Assembly: GCA_036752905.1 (NCBI GenBank)
Contig: DAIORT010000011.1
Span: 3,053-67,052 of the forward strand
Reading direction: 5' to 3'
Length of the DNA: 64,000 nt
Origin: UBA4877 sp002399345
GTDB taxonomy: Bacteria; Bacillota; Thermoanaerobacteria; Thermoanaerobacterales; UBA4877
Shown: positions 1 through 8,769 of the stretch, piece after piece
Position numbering within the stretch: the first letter of the stretch is position 1
Layout of the letters: each line of letters starts with the position of its first letter
Program-made: the position numbers and the translations under genes
The notes under the pieces: generated by a model
Seen by the model: the letters and a program-made list of their open reading frames with translations, nothing else
What the model was told of the DNA's origin: nothing
Database searches by the model: none

Positions 1-1088
1 ATGAGGAATTGAAACTATTCGAACCGTCCCAAATCCTCCCCGGGTCTGGGGTTTTTAGACTACCTATGAGGAATTGAAACTAAAAGGCAAAGCTAAACCA
101 GCTAAAAAGGCAACCCGTTTTTAGACTACCTATGAGGAATTGAAACTATGGATCAGGTGAGTAGTGACCGTTTTGAGCCGTTTGTTTTTAGACTACCTAT
201 GAGGAATTGAAACCTAAATAAACGGTTATACCATATGCGGCCATCACATGTTTTTAGACTACCTATGAGGAATTGAAACACAACCTGTGCTGCGCCATAC
301 CGCCATATGGCCTCTGGTTTTTAGACTACCTATGAGGAATTGAAACGCTGCCATATCCTGTGCGGCATCGCATAGATCTTCCTTTCGTTTTTAGACTACC
401 TATGAGGAATTGAAACGCTGCCATATCCTGTGCGGCATCGCATAGATCTTCCTTTCGTTTTTAGACTACCTATGAGGAATTGAAACCATAGCTGCTCCTC
501 TGCGCTTTTTGCTACTCTAATTTGTTTTTAGACTACCTATGAGGAATTGAAACAAACGCTCACCCTGGCTGATTGGGAAGCAAAGAAGAAGGTTTTTAGA
601 CTACCTATGAGGAATTGAAACATACTGACAGGCCTTATAATACTAATTTCACTCATAGTTTTTAGACTACCTATGAGGAATTGAAACTTGCCCAGCCGGC
701 CGGGATCCGCAGCTGTATCGGCGTTTTTAGACTACCTATGAGGAATTGAAACCCGATTTTGATTCTCCTCATCTCCTCACCTCCTACCGTTTTTAGACTA
801 CCTATGAGGAATTGAAACTTCTCCGGTTCATCAGTATGGAAAGTGCGGAACCTTTGGTTTTTAGACTACCTATGAGGAATTGAAACAGAGGAAAGTCAAA
901 GCGATGCCGCATCTCATCAAAGAGTTTTTAGACTACCTATGAGGAATTGAAACGATTCTCTTAAAGAGGCTGAGAAGCAAGCTAAGGAACAAGTTTTTAG
1001 ACTACCTATGAGGAATTGAAACCTCCCGCCATCATAGTCAGAACCGCTGTCATAAGTAGTTTTTAGACTACCTATGAGAAATTGATAT
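1..1088 (+). CRISPR. CRISPR array, trailer-end portion (17 repeats, 16 spacers)
   Basis: The repeat is 30 bp, beginning GTTTTTAGAC and ending GAATTGAAAC, a form common in Clostridia with type I-B or III systems. Copies start at 51, 117, 184, 250, 317, 387, 457, 524, 592, 658, 723, 789, 857, 924, 993 and 1059; the first copy is cut by the window edge (1-15). Spacers are 35-40 bp. The copy at 1059-1088 is degenerate in its second half, which marks the trailer end, so leader and any cas genes should lie to the left, outside the window. The spacers at 347-386 and 417-456 are identical. No cas gene is present in the window. Confidence 0.98.
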
Positions 1089-1207
1089 AAGGACGAGAGG
1101 CTTACACATGCAGTTAAAACACCCTATTAAATCCGGTAAAGTAACAGTGCCCAAATCATAAAGGTGAGATTACTCCCGGTACTTTGAACAGTATTTTAAA
1201 ACAAGCT
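1087..1207 (+). pseudogene. hicA: Remnant of HicA-type toxin (mRNA interferase), truncated and frameshifted
   Basis: Reading from 1087 gives IRTRGLHMQLKHP followed by IKSGKVTVP, matching the core of HicA, where R-x-RGSHxxFKHP precedes the V-T-V-P strand. A frameshift follows at about 1153-1160 (stop TAA at 1159); the +1 frame from 1160 continues KGEITPGTLNSILKQA, the usual HicA C-terminus. The N-terminal third, including the start codon, is missing and the last CRISPR repeat lies directly in its place. The usual stop is also lost, because the sequence runs straight into hicB. The gene cannot make a working toxin. Confidence 0.85.
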
Positions 1208-1572
1208 ATAGCGTATACTTCCCGGGCCTTCCGGGCTGCATAAGCTGCGGAAATGATTTTGAAGATGCACAGAAGCAAGCTGCTGATGCATTAGGATTGC
1301 ATATATATGGTATGGAAAAGGACGGAGACGAAATACCTGTTCCGTCAAAATCAATAAATATAGATCCCAAAACAGCAAAGGGATATATAGTATCTCCTAT
1401 TACTGTTTTTCCTGATCTCGTGAAAAATGAGCTGGATAACAGAGCTGTAAAAACTAACCTGACTATACCGGCCTGGCTAAAAGAAATTGCGGAGAAGCAG
1501 GGCGTTAATTACTCAAAAGTATTTCATACTGCATTAATGGATTATCTGGAGATTAATCAGCCGCATCGCTGA
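1207..1572 (+). pseudogene. hicB: Remnant of HicB-type antitoxin lacking its N-terminus
   Basis: The frame from 1207 reads YSVYFPGLPGCISCGNDF, the HicB RNase-H-like fold, then DALGLHIYGMEKDGDEIP. It ends with a ribbon-helix-helix type tail (KTNLTIPAWLKEIAEKQG), which normally binds the hicAB operator. Intact HicB proteins have about 15 residues and a start codon before YSVYFP; here the preceding bases are the end of hicA, so a deletion has fused the two genes. A TTG at 1297 could begin a 91-residue fragment but has no ribosome site and would lack half of the first domain. Confidence 0.85.
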
Positions 1573-1639
1573 TAAATCCTTTTAGGTTTGCCTTAACCTG
1601 GCACTTAATGTGATAAAATAAAATTAAGGGAGTGGTAAT

Positions 1640-2497
1640 ATGATGAAACGAAATGTAAAGGCAGTACTAAGCATATTATTGGTGTTTGCCCTGCTCATAC
1701 CCTGTATAGGATTTGCCGCAGACACGCCTAAGACTCCTGTGGCAAGCTCCCATCATATAGCCGGCCTGGCCGATGAGCCCGTGTATGATTCCAATGTAAA
1801 GGTATATATAGAGGGCAAGCTCGTGGACTTCACTAAGACCCAGGAGATAAAAAAAGTAGACAATGTATATAAGGCAGTGACGGTAAACAACCCCATTTTG
1901 ACTGTACGCGGCCGTACAATGATGCCCTTAAGGGCCTTTGTATATTACATTACTGATTACGTTAATCAGCGTAAGGGCGATTTAGGAACATATACGAATC
2001 CAGGAGATATTATCTTTTGGGAACCCTACACAGAAGAGTCTAAAAGGCCCGATGGTTTTAAGATTGATAAGGTCAGATACTCTAATTCCCCCGAAGACAA
2101 CAGGGACATCCTCTTTGGAGTAAGGATGCTGTATATACAGGTTGACACTAATTTAGGTACTAATAACAAAAATGGCACACATGGTTATCACCTGTATAAG
2201 GCTGACGTTCCTCCACTGATAATGGACGACGGCGTAACATACCTTCCCTTGAGGGCAGAGGCCAATACGTTTGGTTACGGAGTCAAATTCGACGAGAAGA
2301 ACAACAGCGTATATATTTCCAAGAACCTACCCATACAATACGGAAATGGTTTTAAGATAGTTACAGAGGCTAAGAACCCGAAAGATTATAAGGTCGGTGA
2401 TAAGGCATTCAACTGGGGGACCGGAACACTGGATGAAATAATATATTTTGATGGCACTTCTTCTAATTTAGGGCCATATGTAGAACCGTGGAAATAA
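1640..2497 (+). CDS. Secreted stalk-domain (copper amine oxidase N-terminal-like) protein
   Basis: This 285-residue protein starts with a clear signal peptide (charged MMKRN, hydrophobic core, cleavage near GFAAD). Two segments resemble the copper amine oxidase N-terminal 'stalk' repeat common in Firmicute exoproteins: GRTMMPLRAFVYYI at about 90-105 and DGVTYLPLRAEANTFGYGVKFD near 195-215. No catalytic residues are recognisable, so an extracellular or wall-associated structural role is inferred. The site AAGGGAG at 1626-1632 supports ATG 1640. The gene stands alone, followed by a broken relative. Confidence 0.75.
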   Translation: MMKRNVKAVLSILLVFALLIPCIGFAADTPKTPVASSHHIAGLADEPVYDSNVKVYIEGKLVDFTKTQEIKKVDNVYKAVTVNNPILTVRGRTMMPLRAFVYYITDYVNQRKGDLGTYTNPGDIIFWEPYTEESKRPDGFKIDKVRYSNSPEDNRDILFGVRMLYIQVDTNLGTNNKNGTHGYHLYKADVPPLIMDDGVTYLPLRAEANTFGYGVKFDEKNNSVYISKNLPIQYGNGFKIVTEAKNPKDYKVGDKAFNWGTGTLDEIIYFDGTSSNLGPYVEPWK

Positions 2498-2612
2498 GGC
2501 GGATAGATACCTGCCTTATTTTTTCTTGAGGGCAAAAGCCTTCTTTTTTTATGGAGGTGATTAGATGATTCAAGGCAGTAAATTGCTTAAAAAGGAGGTG
2601 AAAAAAGAACCG

Positions 2613-3199
2613 ATGAAAAGGGCAGTGTCACTGCTATTATCGGCAATAATGATATTAGCAGGCATCACATGTTCACCCACGGAGGTAATGGCGGATACAG
2701 ATACCCCCATAACAACGGACAACGGCGTTACCTATTCAACGGTACACGTACACAGAGAACTTACGGCAGAGGAATATCAAAAGAACATTGACGAGGGAGG
2801 CGACCCCAATACCTCCGACAACCCCGTAGGAAACCGACTTCAACCAGTGGATACCGACCGGGCTTGCAGATCAGGTAAGTCCCAGCGGGAAGACATACGA
2901 CCTCAGGTATGATAGGAGCAAGGGCATGTACTATATGGCTCAGCCGGGCGGCAGGTGGGGCACAAACGGATGGAACTATATCAGGTATATTAAGGATGAG
3001 GATGACAACTACATCCCTTTAACAAGCCTGAAAGACTCCGAAGGACAGCCCCTTCCCATAGTAAAGGGGCCTGACTGAGCAGATAATGTTAAAATATTAA
3101 GCAAGGACTATGTGGTCGTACCCTCGACAGCAGCTAAAAGCCTTTGTATACAACACTGACGTTGGCTTTGATATGGGCACATTTCATATACCTTTCTAA
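2613..3199 (+). pseudogene. Broken paralogue of the secreted stalk-domain protein
   Basis: ATG 2613 follows AAGGAGGTG (2592-2600) and opens a signal peptide (MKRAVSLLLSAIMILAG). The frame is sound to about residue 75, then a frameshift near 2834-2840 sends it to an early stop at 2912. In the other frame the protein continues as NQWIPTGLADQVSPSGKTYD and on to a stop at 3076-3078. Beyond this, the shifted frame near 3137-3199 reads KAFVYNTDVGFDMGTFHIPF, resembling the PLRAFV stalk motif of the upstream gene. At least two frameshifts and one stop separate these pieces, so it is a pseudogene. Confidence 0.75.
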
Positions 3200-3385
3200 A
3201 GAATATAGATGTTATCTTTACTTAAACTTTTAACATATGAAACAGTTACTATATAATATCCCAGATACAGTCTGTATTATATGTTATAAACTATAGTTAT
3301 TATGAAGAATTTTTTATGGCAAAAAACCTTTTCTTCTGATATAATATCATTAGAGTTAGATATATAATAGATAAAAGATAAAATG

Positions 3386-3468
3386 GTTTTTAGAATACCT
3401 ATAAGGGTTTGAAACGATAGTTATTTTTATATCATTATTTTTAGATTACCTTACAAGGATTAAAAAAC
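3386..3468 (+). repeat. Two decayed copies of the CRISPR repeat, 2.3 kb beyond the array
   Basis: Positions 3386-3415 match the array repeat at 26 of 30 bases, keeping the GTTTTTAGA start and TTTGAAAC end. A weaker second copy lies at 3437-3468 (ATTTTTAGATTACC then AAGGATTAAAAAAC). They are 21 bases apart, shorter than a spacer. They read in the same direction as the array. Confidence 0.75.
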
Positions 3469-3645
3469 ACATATTTAATTTTGTGAGTTATGAAATATTT
3501 TGCTAATATTATTGGAATGTCTTGTTATATAGTGTCAAATATGGATTTAAAACTGTAGATTATTAAACCGGCGTCTCCTAATTGTATAGTCTTTTGACTT
3601 ATAATAATAAAATTGCATAATAAATTTAGAGTTCAATACAAAAAA

Positions 3646-3673
3646 GGCAACTTTTATAAGAAGTTGTCTTTTT
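3646..3673 (+). terminator. Rho-independent terminator-like hairpin
   Basis: GGCAACTT (3646-3653) pairs with AAGTTGTC (3661-3668), with one G-U pair, and is followed by five T. No intact gene lies directly upstream, so it may be left from a lost gene. Confidence 0.5.
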
Positions 3674-3759
3674 GCATTTGATTTTATTAAAAGCATGATG
3701 CTATTATTGAATATTATTGATTTATTTACAAAAGATATATGCAGGAGGTGATATTGTAA

Positions 3760-4233
3760 ATGCAACTTTCTAAAAAGGAATCGTTATTGCTTAAGGATCA
3801 GAAAGAGCATGAAGACATGTGCATAAAGAAGTATAATAAGTATGCTAATCAGACAAAGGATGCTAATTTGAAGAATCTATTTACTGATTTAGCTAAAGAA
3901 GAACAGCAGCACCTTAACACTCTTAATCAGATTGAAAGCGGCCAGGCCCCAAATCTTTCCGCTGCCGGCTCTCAGCAGCAGAGCAGTGGTGCGCAACAGA
4001 ATCAGGCCGCATCAATGCCACAGGGAAGTAACGCTACAGCAGCAGATGCGGAGATGTGTACCGACATGCTTTCCACGGAGAAGTATGTATCAGACACATA
4101 TGATACCGCGATTTTTGAATTCAGGGATCATGCCACAAGGGATGCTTTAAACCACATACAAAAAGAAGAACAGCAGCATGGAGAGAAAATTTATAATTAC
4201 ATGGCGAGTAACGGTATGTACAATGTGCAATAA
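3760..4233 (+). CDS. CotF-like spore coat / ferritin-like helical protein
   Basis: This 157-residue protein has two helical halves joined by a glutamine- and serine-rich linker (about 65-90). The first half carries LLLKDQKEHEDMCIKKYNKY and LAKEEQQHLNTLNQI; the second has EKYVSDTYDTAIFEFRDH and IQKEEQQHGEKIYNYM. This layout matches clostridial CotF-family spore coat proteins, which are related to ferritin-like bundles. The paired EEQQH motifs could suggest metal binding, but this is not established for the family. The start follows CAGGAGGTGAT at 3743-3753. It is monocistronic, with a terminator just downstream. Confidence 0.8.
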   Translation: MQLSKKESLLLKDQKEHEDMCIKKYNKYANQTKDANLKNLFTDLAKEEQQHLNTLNQIESGQAPNLSAAGSQQQSSGAQQNQAASMPQGSNATAADAEMCTDMLSTEKYVSDTYDTAIFEFRDHATRDALNHIQKEEQQHGEKIYNYMASNGMYNVQ

Positions 4234-4252
4234 TAGCAGGTGAAGTGACTTT

Positions 4253-4289
4253 AGCCCTCATTTAAGTTAACACTTAAGCGGGGGCTTTT
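4253..4289 (+). terminator. Terminator after the CotF-like gene
   Basis: AGCCCTCATTTAAG (4253-4266) pairs with CTTAAGCGGGGGCT (4273-4286), with a few wobble pairs, and is followed by TTT. Confidence 0.8.
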
Positions 4290-4334
4290 AAATTTATGTC
4301 AATTTATTAATGACATAGATTGGCCATGTTACCC

Positions 4335-4362
4335 TTGTAATCTACTGGGTATAGCTTATAAT
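4335..4362 (+). promoter_or_regulatory. Putative sigma-A promoter for the PRD regulator/PTS operon
   Basis: TTGTAA (4335-4340), a 16-base spacer, and a perfect TATAAT (4357-4362) lie 57 bases before the regulator start. Confidence 0.6.
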
Positions 4363-4396
4363 ACAAACGAAAGGATAAATGATTTATTAAATATAT

Positions 4397-4413
4397 GTCA
4401 CTTGAAAGGTGAC
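4397..4413 (+). promoter_or_regulatory. Small hairpin covering the regulator ribosome site
   Basis: GTCAC (4397-4401) can pair with GTGAC (4409-4413), the latter overlapping the ribosome site AAAGGTGA (4405-4412) of the gene starting at 4419. A five-pair stem is weak, but it could damp translation. Confidence 0.35.
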
Positions 4414-4418
4414 CAAAT

Positions 4419-6485
4419 ATGATTAAACTGAGTGTACGCCAGTTTGCTATTATTAAAAGATCAATTGAAAGAAAGGATAATGCCATTGAGGATATCTGCG
4501 CGGCTTATAAAATCAGCAGAAGAACCGCATATAGAGAGATAAAATCTATAAATCAGGAGATTGGAGGCTATGGCCAGGTTTTATCCAATTCTAACGGCGA
4601 GTTGGATATTAATGGGAATATAGGTGACCGGGAGAAACTAAAAAACGATTTGCTTGATTGTAAATTATCACCGAGTGTTGATCAACGGAAAAAATTGATA
4701 CTGTCTGAACTTCTGCAATTGAAACAGCCAGTGAAAATGCAATACTTCGCAAAAAAATATGGAGTGTCTGCGGCAACAATCAGTTATGATTTAAAAGACT
4801 TGGATGATTGGTTTACTGCTCATAACCTACTGCTTATTACTAAACCCGGCTATGGTGTGCTGGTCAAAGGGGATGAGAGCGATTTCAGAAGGGCCATCGT
4901 TGATTTTTTGTATGAGAATACGGATACTCACACCCTCGTTAAGTTTTTAAACAGGAGCAGCAAGGAAAAGGAGAACAAGAACAGTATAGAAGAATCCCTG
5001 GTGGGAATTATTGATACAGATACGATTATAGCTATAAAAAAATCTGTTAAGATGCTCTCGGACAGATTGGATTTCAACATCATACAGAGCTCATACATGG
5101 GCCTTGTAATACATCTGGCACTGGCTATAAAGAGGATAGAATCAGGGGAAAACATAGAGATTGATGCTGGCAAATTAAATGAGCTTAAGACTACGGAAGA
5201 ATATGAATATGCAAAAACGCTGGCCGGCTATCTGGAGGATGAACTGGATATTAATATACCGGAGGGTGAGATAGGGTATATAACGGTGCATCTTAAGGGG
5301 GCCAGGTACAGGGCAAATACCGATAGCAGCGGTGATACCTGCCTTAAGGAGTTAGTGGAATCCATGATCGATATGTCCGAGAGAAAATTCGGCATGGTAT
5401 TAAGTGATGACGGGCTTTTGAGTGATGGTCTACTTACTCATCTTGAGCCTGCTTTGTACAGGCTATATTCCGGCCTGGCCATTCGAAATCCTCTGCTGAA
5501 TGATATAAAGGCCAAATATACTAAGCTATATGATGATACCAAGGAAATATGTAAGATACTTGAAAGAGAGATAAATCAGCCGATACCGGACGATGAGGTG
5601 GGGTATATAGCTATGCACTTCGGCGCCGCCATCGAGCGGAAAGAAAGGAATGCAAGGAAGTTTAATGTGCTTGCCGTGTGTGCCAGTGGTATAGGAACAT
5701 CCAGGATGATGCTTTCCAAGCTGCGTCTTTTTCCACAGATTAATGTAGTCGGCGCCGTTCCCAGTAGTAAGGTTGATGAGGCTATAAAGAATGAAGACCT
5801 GGACCTTATAGTTTCGACCATACCGCTTAAGACAGGAAGCGTAGCGAGCGTCACGGTAAATCCACTGCTGTTGGATGAAGATGTAGAGAAGATAAGATCA
5901 GCGCTCAATACCGATCTGATAATGAACAGAGAGTTTGCCAATAAAGCCGGGTATGATTGTGATGTAATCCATATAGCGCGGTACGGCAGGCATTTATTAA
6001 ACCTTTTGGAGAGGACAGAATTGATGGAGTTAAAAGGTGAAAACTCCAATGATATCATAGAGGAATTTATATCCGGCCTGATAGCAAAGAGATTGATTAC
6101 CGGTAAAAACAATATCATTAGCAGACTTCTGGATAGGGAGAGTCTGGGAAGGATTGTTCTTCCGGGCAGAGGTTTCGTTATATATCACTGTTCCACTGAT
6201 GAGGTGAACTTCCCGATAATGGTTGCCGGACGGCTTACCAAAAAAATATCCATGAAAAACCTGCTGGATGAAAAAGAGGATATAAACACCGCATTTTTGA
6301 TGCTGGCCCCTGAGGATGACAGGGAAGGTATAGAGATCATGGGAGACATAAGCGTTTCACTCATTGAAGATGCCGATATGGTTAAAAATATAACCGCGGC
6401 TAAGAACATTTCCGAGCTTAAAAGTATCGTAGAAGATGCATTAAAAAATAAGTATATGGAAGAAATAAAGAGGGTGACAGTCTGA
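4419..6485 (+). CDS. PRD-containing transcriptional activator of the MtlR/BglG type
   Basis: This 688-residue regulator has N-terminal helix-turn-helix segments (KISRRTAYREIKSINQEIG near 25-45 and GVSAATISYDLKDL near 115). Two PRD domains follow, with histidines at about 230, 290, 340 and 399. A galactitol-type IIB-like domain starts near 420 (VCASGIGTSRMM, with Cys), and a IIA-like domain carries His near 589 (VIYHCSTDEVNF). PTS phosphorylation of such sites tells the regulator whether sugar is being imported. Its stop overlaps the next start (TGATG), and the PTS genes follow directly, so it very likely activates this operon. Confidence 0.9.
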   Translation: MIKLSVRQFAIIKRSIERKDNAIEDICAAYKISRRTAYREIKSINQEIGGYGQVLSNSNGELDINGNIGDREKLKNDLLDCKLSPSVDQRKKLILSELLQLKQPVKMQYFAKKYGVSAATISYDLKDLDDWFTAHNLLLITKPGYGVLVKGDESDFRRAIVDFLYENTDTHTLVKFLNRSSKEKENKNSIEESLVGIIDTDTIIAIKKSVKMLSDRLDFNIIQSSYMGLVIHLALAIKRIESGENIEIDAGKLNELKTTEEYEYAKTLAGYLEDELDINIPEGEIGYITVHLKGARYRANTDSSGDTCLKELVESMIDMSERKFGMVLSDDGLLSDGLLTHLEPALYRLYSGLAIRNPLLNDIKAKYTKLYDDTKEICKILEREINQPIPDDEVGYIAMHFGAAIERKERNARKFNVLAVCASGIGTSRMMLSKLRLFPQINVVGAVPSSKVDEAIKNEDLDLIVSTIPLKTGSVASVTVNPLLLDEDVEKIRSALNTDLIMNREFANKAGYDCDVIHIARYGRHLLNLLERTELMELKGENSNDIIEEFISGLIAKRLITGKNNIISRLLDRESLGRIVLPGRGFVIYHCSTDEVNFPIMVAGRLTKKISMKNLLDEKEDINTAFLMLAPEDDREGIEIMGDISVSLIEDADMVKNITAAKNISELKSIVEDALKNKYMEEIKRVTV

Positions 6486-6733
6486 TGCTTTTCATCAGTA
6501 AATTACAATTGAAGTTGTTTTACGTTTTACTGTATGGCATATGGATAGCGGCCGGTATTTACACCACAATCCACAGTGGTTTTCATTATGGATTATTTGT
6601 CATAATATTCGGTTGTGCGCTGGTTACGGTTATTTATTTTATGCAAAAATATTTCATTAAAATGATACATGCGGAAAATAAGGTATTAAAACAAAAGCAA
6701 AAACACAGAATAACAAAAAATAGAGGAGAGTGA
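6485..6733 (+). CDS. Small two-helix membrane protein of unknown function
   Basis: The 82-residue product has two hydrophobic segments (about 8-30 and 33-52) and a basic tail (KVLKQKQKHRITKNRGE). It is coupled to the regulator by a four-base overlap and ends just before the IIB gene. I do not recognise the family. Its position suggests a role tied to the PTS regulator or permease, but nothing in the sequence proves this. Confidence 0.6.
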   Translation: MLFISKLQLKLFYVLLYGIWIAAGIYTTIHSGFHYGLFVIIFGCALVTVIYFMQKYFIKMIHAENKVLKQKQKHRITKNRGE

Positions 6734-6738
6734 TTTTT

Positions 6739-7056
6739 ATGTCTATACATGCCGTTATTTTATGTAGCTGGGGTGCCACATCCAGTTCTCTAGCCAAAAA
6801 GGTATCCGACGAAGCAAAGAAGCAAGGCGTTGATGTGACCGTTGATGCCGGCGGTACTGGGGAGTTCAAAAAGCATGCCGACAAGTATGATGTAGCTCTC
6901 TTAGAACCACAGGTCAGGCACCTAAGAAAAGAAATAGAAGGCATCGCAGATAAATACAATATTCCTGTCGATGTGGTTGACATGAAGGCATTTGCCATAA
7001 TGGACGGCAAAAAGATTTTGGACCAGATAGTGAGTCTTGCCAGCAATAAAAAATAA
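6739..7056 (+). CDS. PTS lactose/cellobiose-type IIB component
   Basis: This 105-residue cytoplasmic protein carries the phospho-cysteine in the N-terminal loop (AVILCSWGATSSSLAKKV, Cys near residue 9), followed by the alternating strands and helices of the CelA family and the DALLxPQV-like segment VALLEPQVRHLRKEI. It accepts phosphate from IIA and passes it to the sugar in IIC. ATG 6739 is preferred over the in-frame ATG at 6730 because AGAGGAGAG lies at 6722-6730. The usual Gly after Cys-x-x is present, though the loop is less canonical (CSWGATSS). Confidence 0.88.
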   Translation: MSIHAVILCSWGATSSSLAKKVSDEAKKQGVDVTVDAGGTGEFKKHADKYDVALLEPQVRHLRKEIEGIADKYNIPVDVVDMKAFAIMDGKKILDQIVSLASNKK

Positions 7057-7073
7057 TTAAAGGAGGAATTTAA

Positions 7074-8387
7074 ATGGATGGGGACAGATTCAGTAACAAT
7101 AGGTTTTTAAAATGGATGGAAGATTCATTGATGCCTGTTCTGGCAAATATTGCACAAAACGTGTATCTTCAGGCGATAAGGGATGCGTTTAGCAGTTTTG
7201 CGCTTCCTGTTATATTGACGGGCGCCGTATTCCTCATTATAGCCAATCCTCCCACCGGACTTAACTGGGCCCCAATTAATGCTTGGGCCAACGCTATAAA
7301 GCCTATTATGGGTCAGATAAGCATTCCCTTTAACCTCACCTTTGGCATTATGGCCCTTATGGTTGCTTTTGGTACGGCATACAGCTTGGCGGCCCGTTGG
7401 GATTTGGATGAGCCGATGACGGGTATAACATCTATGTTGGCTTTTTTAATCACAAGCTTTCCGGCTGAGGATGTAACCAAGGTAAGCTTTGGAGATATCT
7501 TGAATTATCTTGGCGGACAAGGACTTTTCGTAGCTATTATTATAGGTATTGTAACAGCGATTATTGTAAGATTCTTTAATAAAAAGGGTCTTGTAATAAA
7601 AATGCCGGAGCAGGTGCCTCCGTATGTTGTCAGGAGTTTTATAGCTCTTGTTCCTATGTTCGTAATGATAGTTCTTGCATGGGGCTGTGAATGGATTGTA
7701 TGGGCTAATTATCATATAACACTTCCCCAGCTGATTATAAACCTGTTTAAACCGCTGGTTGCTGCTTCCAATAGTTATCCGGCTGCTTTAGCAGAGATAA
7801 TCCTTATGATGATACTGTGGTCGGTGGGGATACACGGCATGAATGTGGTATCATCCATTGCCTATCCATTCTGGATGAGTCAGCTGGCAGCTAATGCACA
7901 GGCTGCTGCGGCAGGTACTCAGCTTCCTGGCATTGTCACGGAACCCTTCTTCCATGTATTCAGCCACCTAGGCGGTTCAGGGGTTACATGGCCATTGGTG
8001 CTGATGTTTTTGCTTTCATCATCTGTACAGCTTAAGACTATGGGCAAGGCATCTATTGTACCCGCTGTATTTAATATCAATGAACCGATGATATTTGGAG
8101 CACCTATAGTACTTAACCCCATACTGATGATACCTTTTATGATAGCGCCTGCCGCTGTTGTAACTATAAACTATATTGCGTTTGCAACAAACATTGTGGC
8201 TCGGCCTATTTTACAGCTTCCATTCACTGTTCCCGTATTTTTTAGCGGGTTTATATCCAGTGGTGGTGATTGGAAGGCTATGATACTCCAGCTAGTAGAC
8301 ATGGCGGTTGCCGGCCTTATTTACTACCCCTTCTTTAAAATGTATGAATCACAGCTCTTAAAGGAAGAAAAAACAACAGATAAATAG
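7074..8387 (+). CDS. PTS lactose/cellobiose-type IIC permease
   Basis: This 437-residue polytopic membrane protein has about ten hydrophobic segments. It carries the family signature FNINEPMIFGAPIVLNP (near 323-340), where Asn-Glu-Pro helps bind the sugar, and GIHGMNVV near 258. It imports a beta-linked disaccharide or similar sugar with phosphorylation by the IIB partner. Start ATG 7074 follows AAGGAGGAA. No phospho-glycosidase gene is nearby, so the sugar cannot be named from context. Confidence 0.92.
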   Translation: MDGDRFSNNRFLKWMEDSLMPVLANIAQNVYLQAIRDAFSSFALPVILTGAVFLIIANPPTGLNWAPINAWANAIKPIMGQISIPFNLTFGIMALMVAFGTAYSLAARWDLDEPMTGITSMLAFLITSFPAEDVTKVSFGDILNYLGGQGLFVAIIIGIVTAIIVRFFNKKGLVIKMPEQVPPYVVRSFIALVPMFVMIVLAWGCEWIVWANYHITLPQLIINLFKPLVAASNSYPAALAEIILMMILWSVGIHGMNVVSSIAYPFWMSQLAANAQAAAAGTQLPGIVTEPFFHVFSHLGGSGVTWPLVLMFLLSSSVQLKTMGKASIVPAVFNINEPMIFGAPIVLNPILMIPFMIAPAAVVTINYIAFATNIVARPILQLPFTVPVFFSGFISSGGDWKAMILQLVDMAVAGLIYYPFFKMYESQLLKEEKTTDK

Positions 8388-8400
8388 AAGAGGTGATGAG

Positions 8401-8721
8401 ATGGAATTAGAACAGATTGTATATAACCTGGTTCTTCATGGAGGTAATGCCCGAGCCGAAGCCTACGAAGCATTGGATGAAGCAGAAAAGGGCAGATTCG
8501 AGGAGGCTGAAAAACATTTAAAGAAGGCCGATGACGAGTTCTATGCCGGACATGAATACCAAAATATGCTGGTTCAGGGTGATCAGAAGACGACGATAAA
8601 TTTCTTGGTTGTACATGCACAGGATCAGCTGATGACGGCTTTGGCTGAAAAGAATTTAATAAACAGGATTATTCCGCTGTATAAGCGGCTGGATGCTTTG
8701 GAGAAAAAAATATCGGGCTAA
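8401..8721 (+). CDS. PTS lactose/cellobiose-type IIA component
   Basis: The 106-residue helical protein fits the trimeric IIA-Lac/Cel family: LHGGNARAEAYEALDEAE near 12-30 and the phosphorylated histidine in INFLVVHAQDQLMTA (about residue 72). It takes phosphate from HPr and hands it to IIB. It is the last gene of the regulator-IIB-IIC-IIA operon, with a ribosome site GAGGTGATG just upstream and a terminator overlapping its stop codon. Confidence 0.93.
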   Translation: MELEQIVYNLVLHGGNARAEAYEALDEAEKGRFEEAEKHLKKADDEFYAGHEYQNMLVQGDQKTTINFLVVHAQDQLMTALAEKNLINRIIPLYKRLDALEKKISG

Positions 8722-8738
8722 CCGCCCGCTATTTTTTT
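8714..8738 (+). terminator. Terminator of the PTS operon
   Basis: CGGGC (8714-8718) pairs with GCCCG (8724-8728), then a run of seven T. It overlaps the IIA stop codon. Confidence 0.8.
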
Positions 8739-8769
8739 ATTGCTTTGAATCTGAAAGAACCCATAGCAA

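Larger units (their letters stand above)
3200..3759. other. Gene-free AT-rich stretch with relic CRISPR repeats
   Basis: I see no convincing gene in these 560 bases. They hold two decayed CRISPR-type repeats (3386-3468) and a terminator-like hairpin (3646-3673), followed by the ribosome site of the CotF-like gene. The reverse-strand reading frame at 3547-3765 looks like random AT-rich sequence. Confidence 0.6.

Noticed and set aside
1297..1572. A 91-residue HicB open frame from TTG 1297
   Set aside because: It has no ribosome site and starts in the middle of the HicB fold; the true gene extends upstream but lacks its start, so it is listed as a pseudogene.
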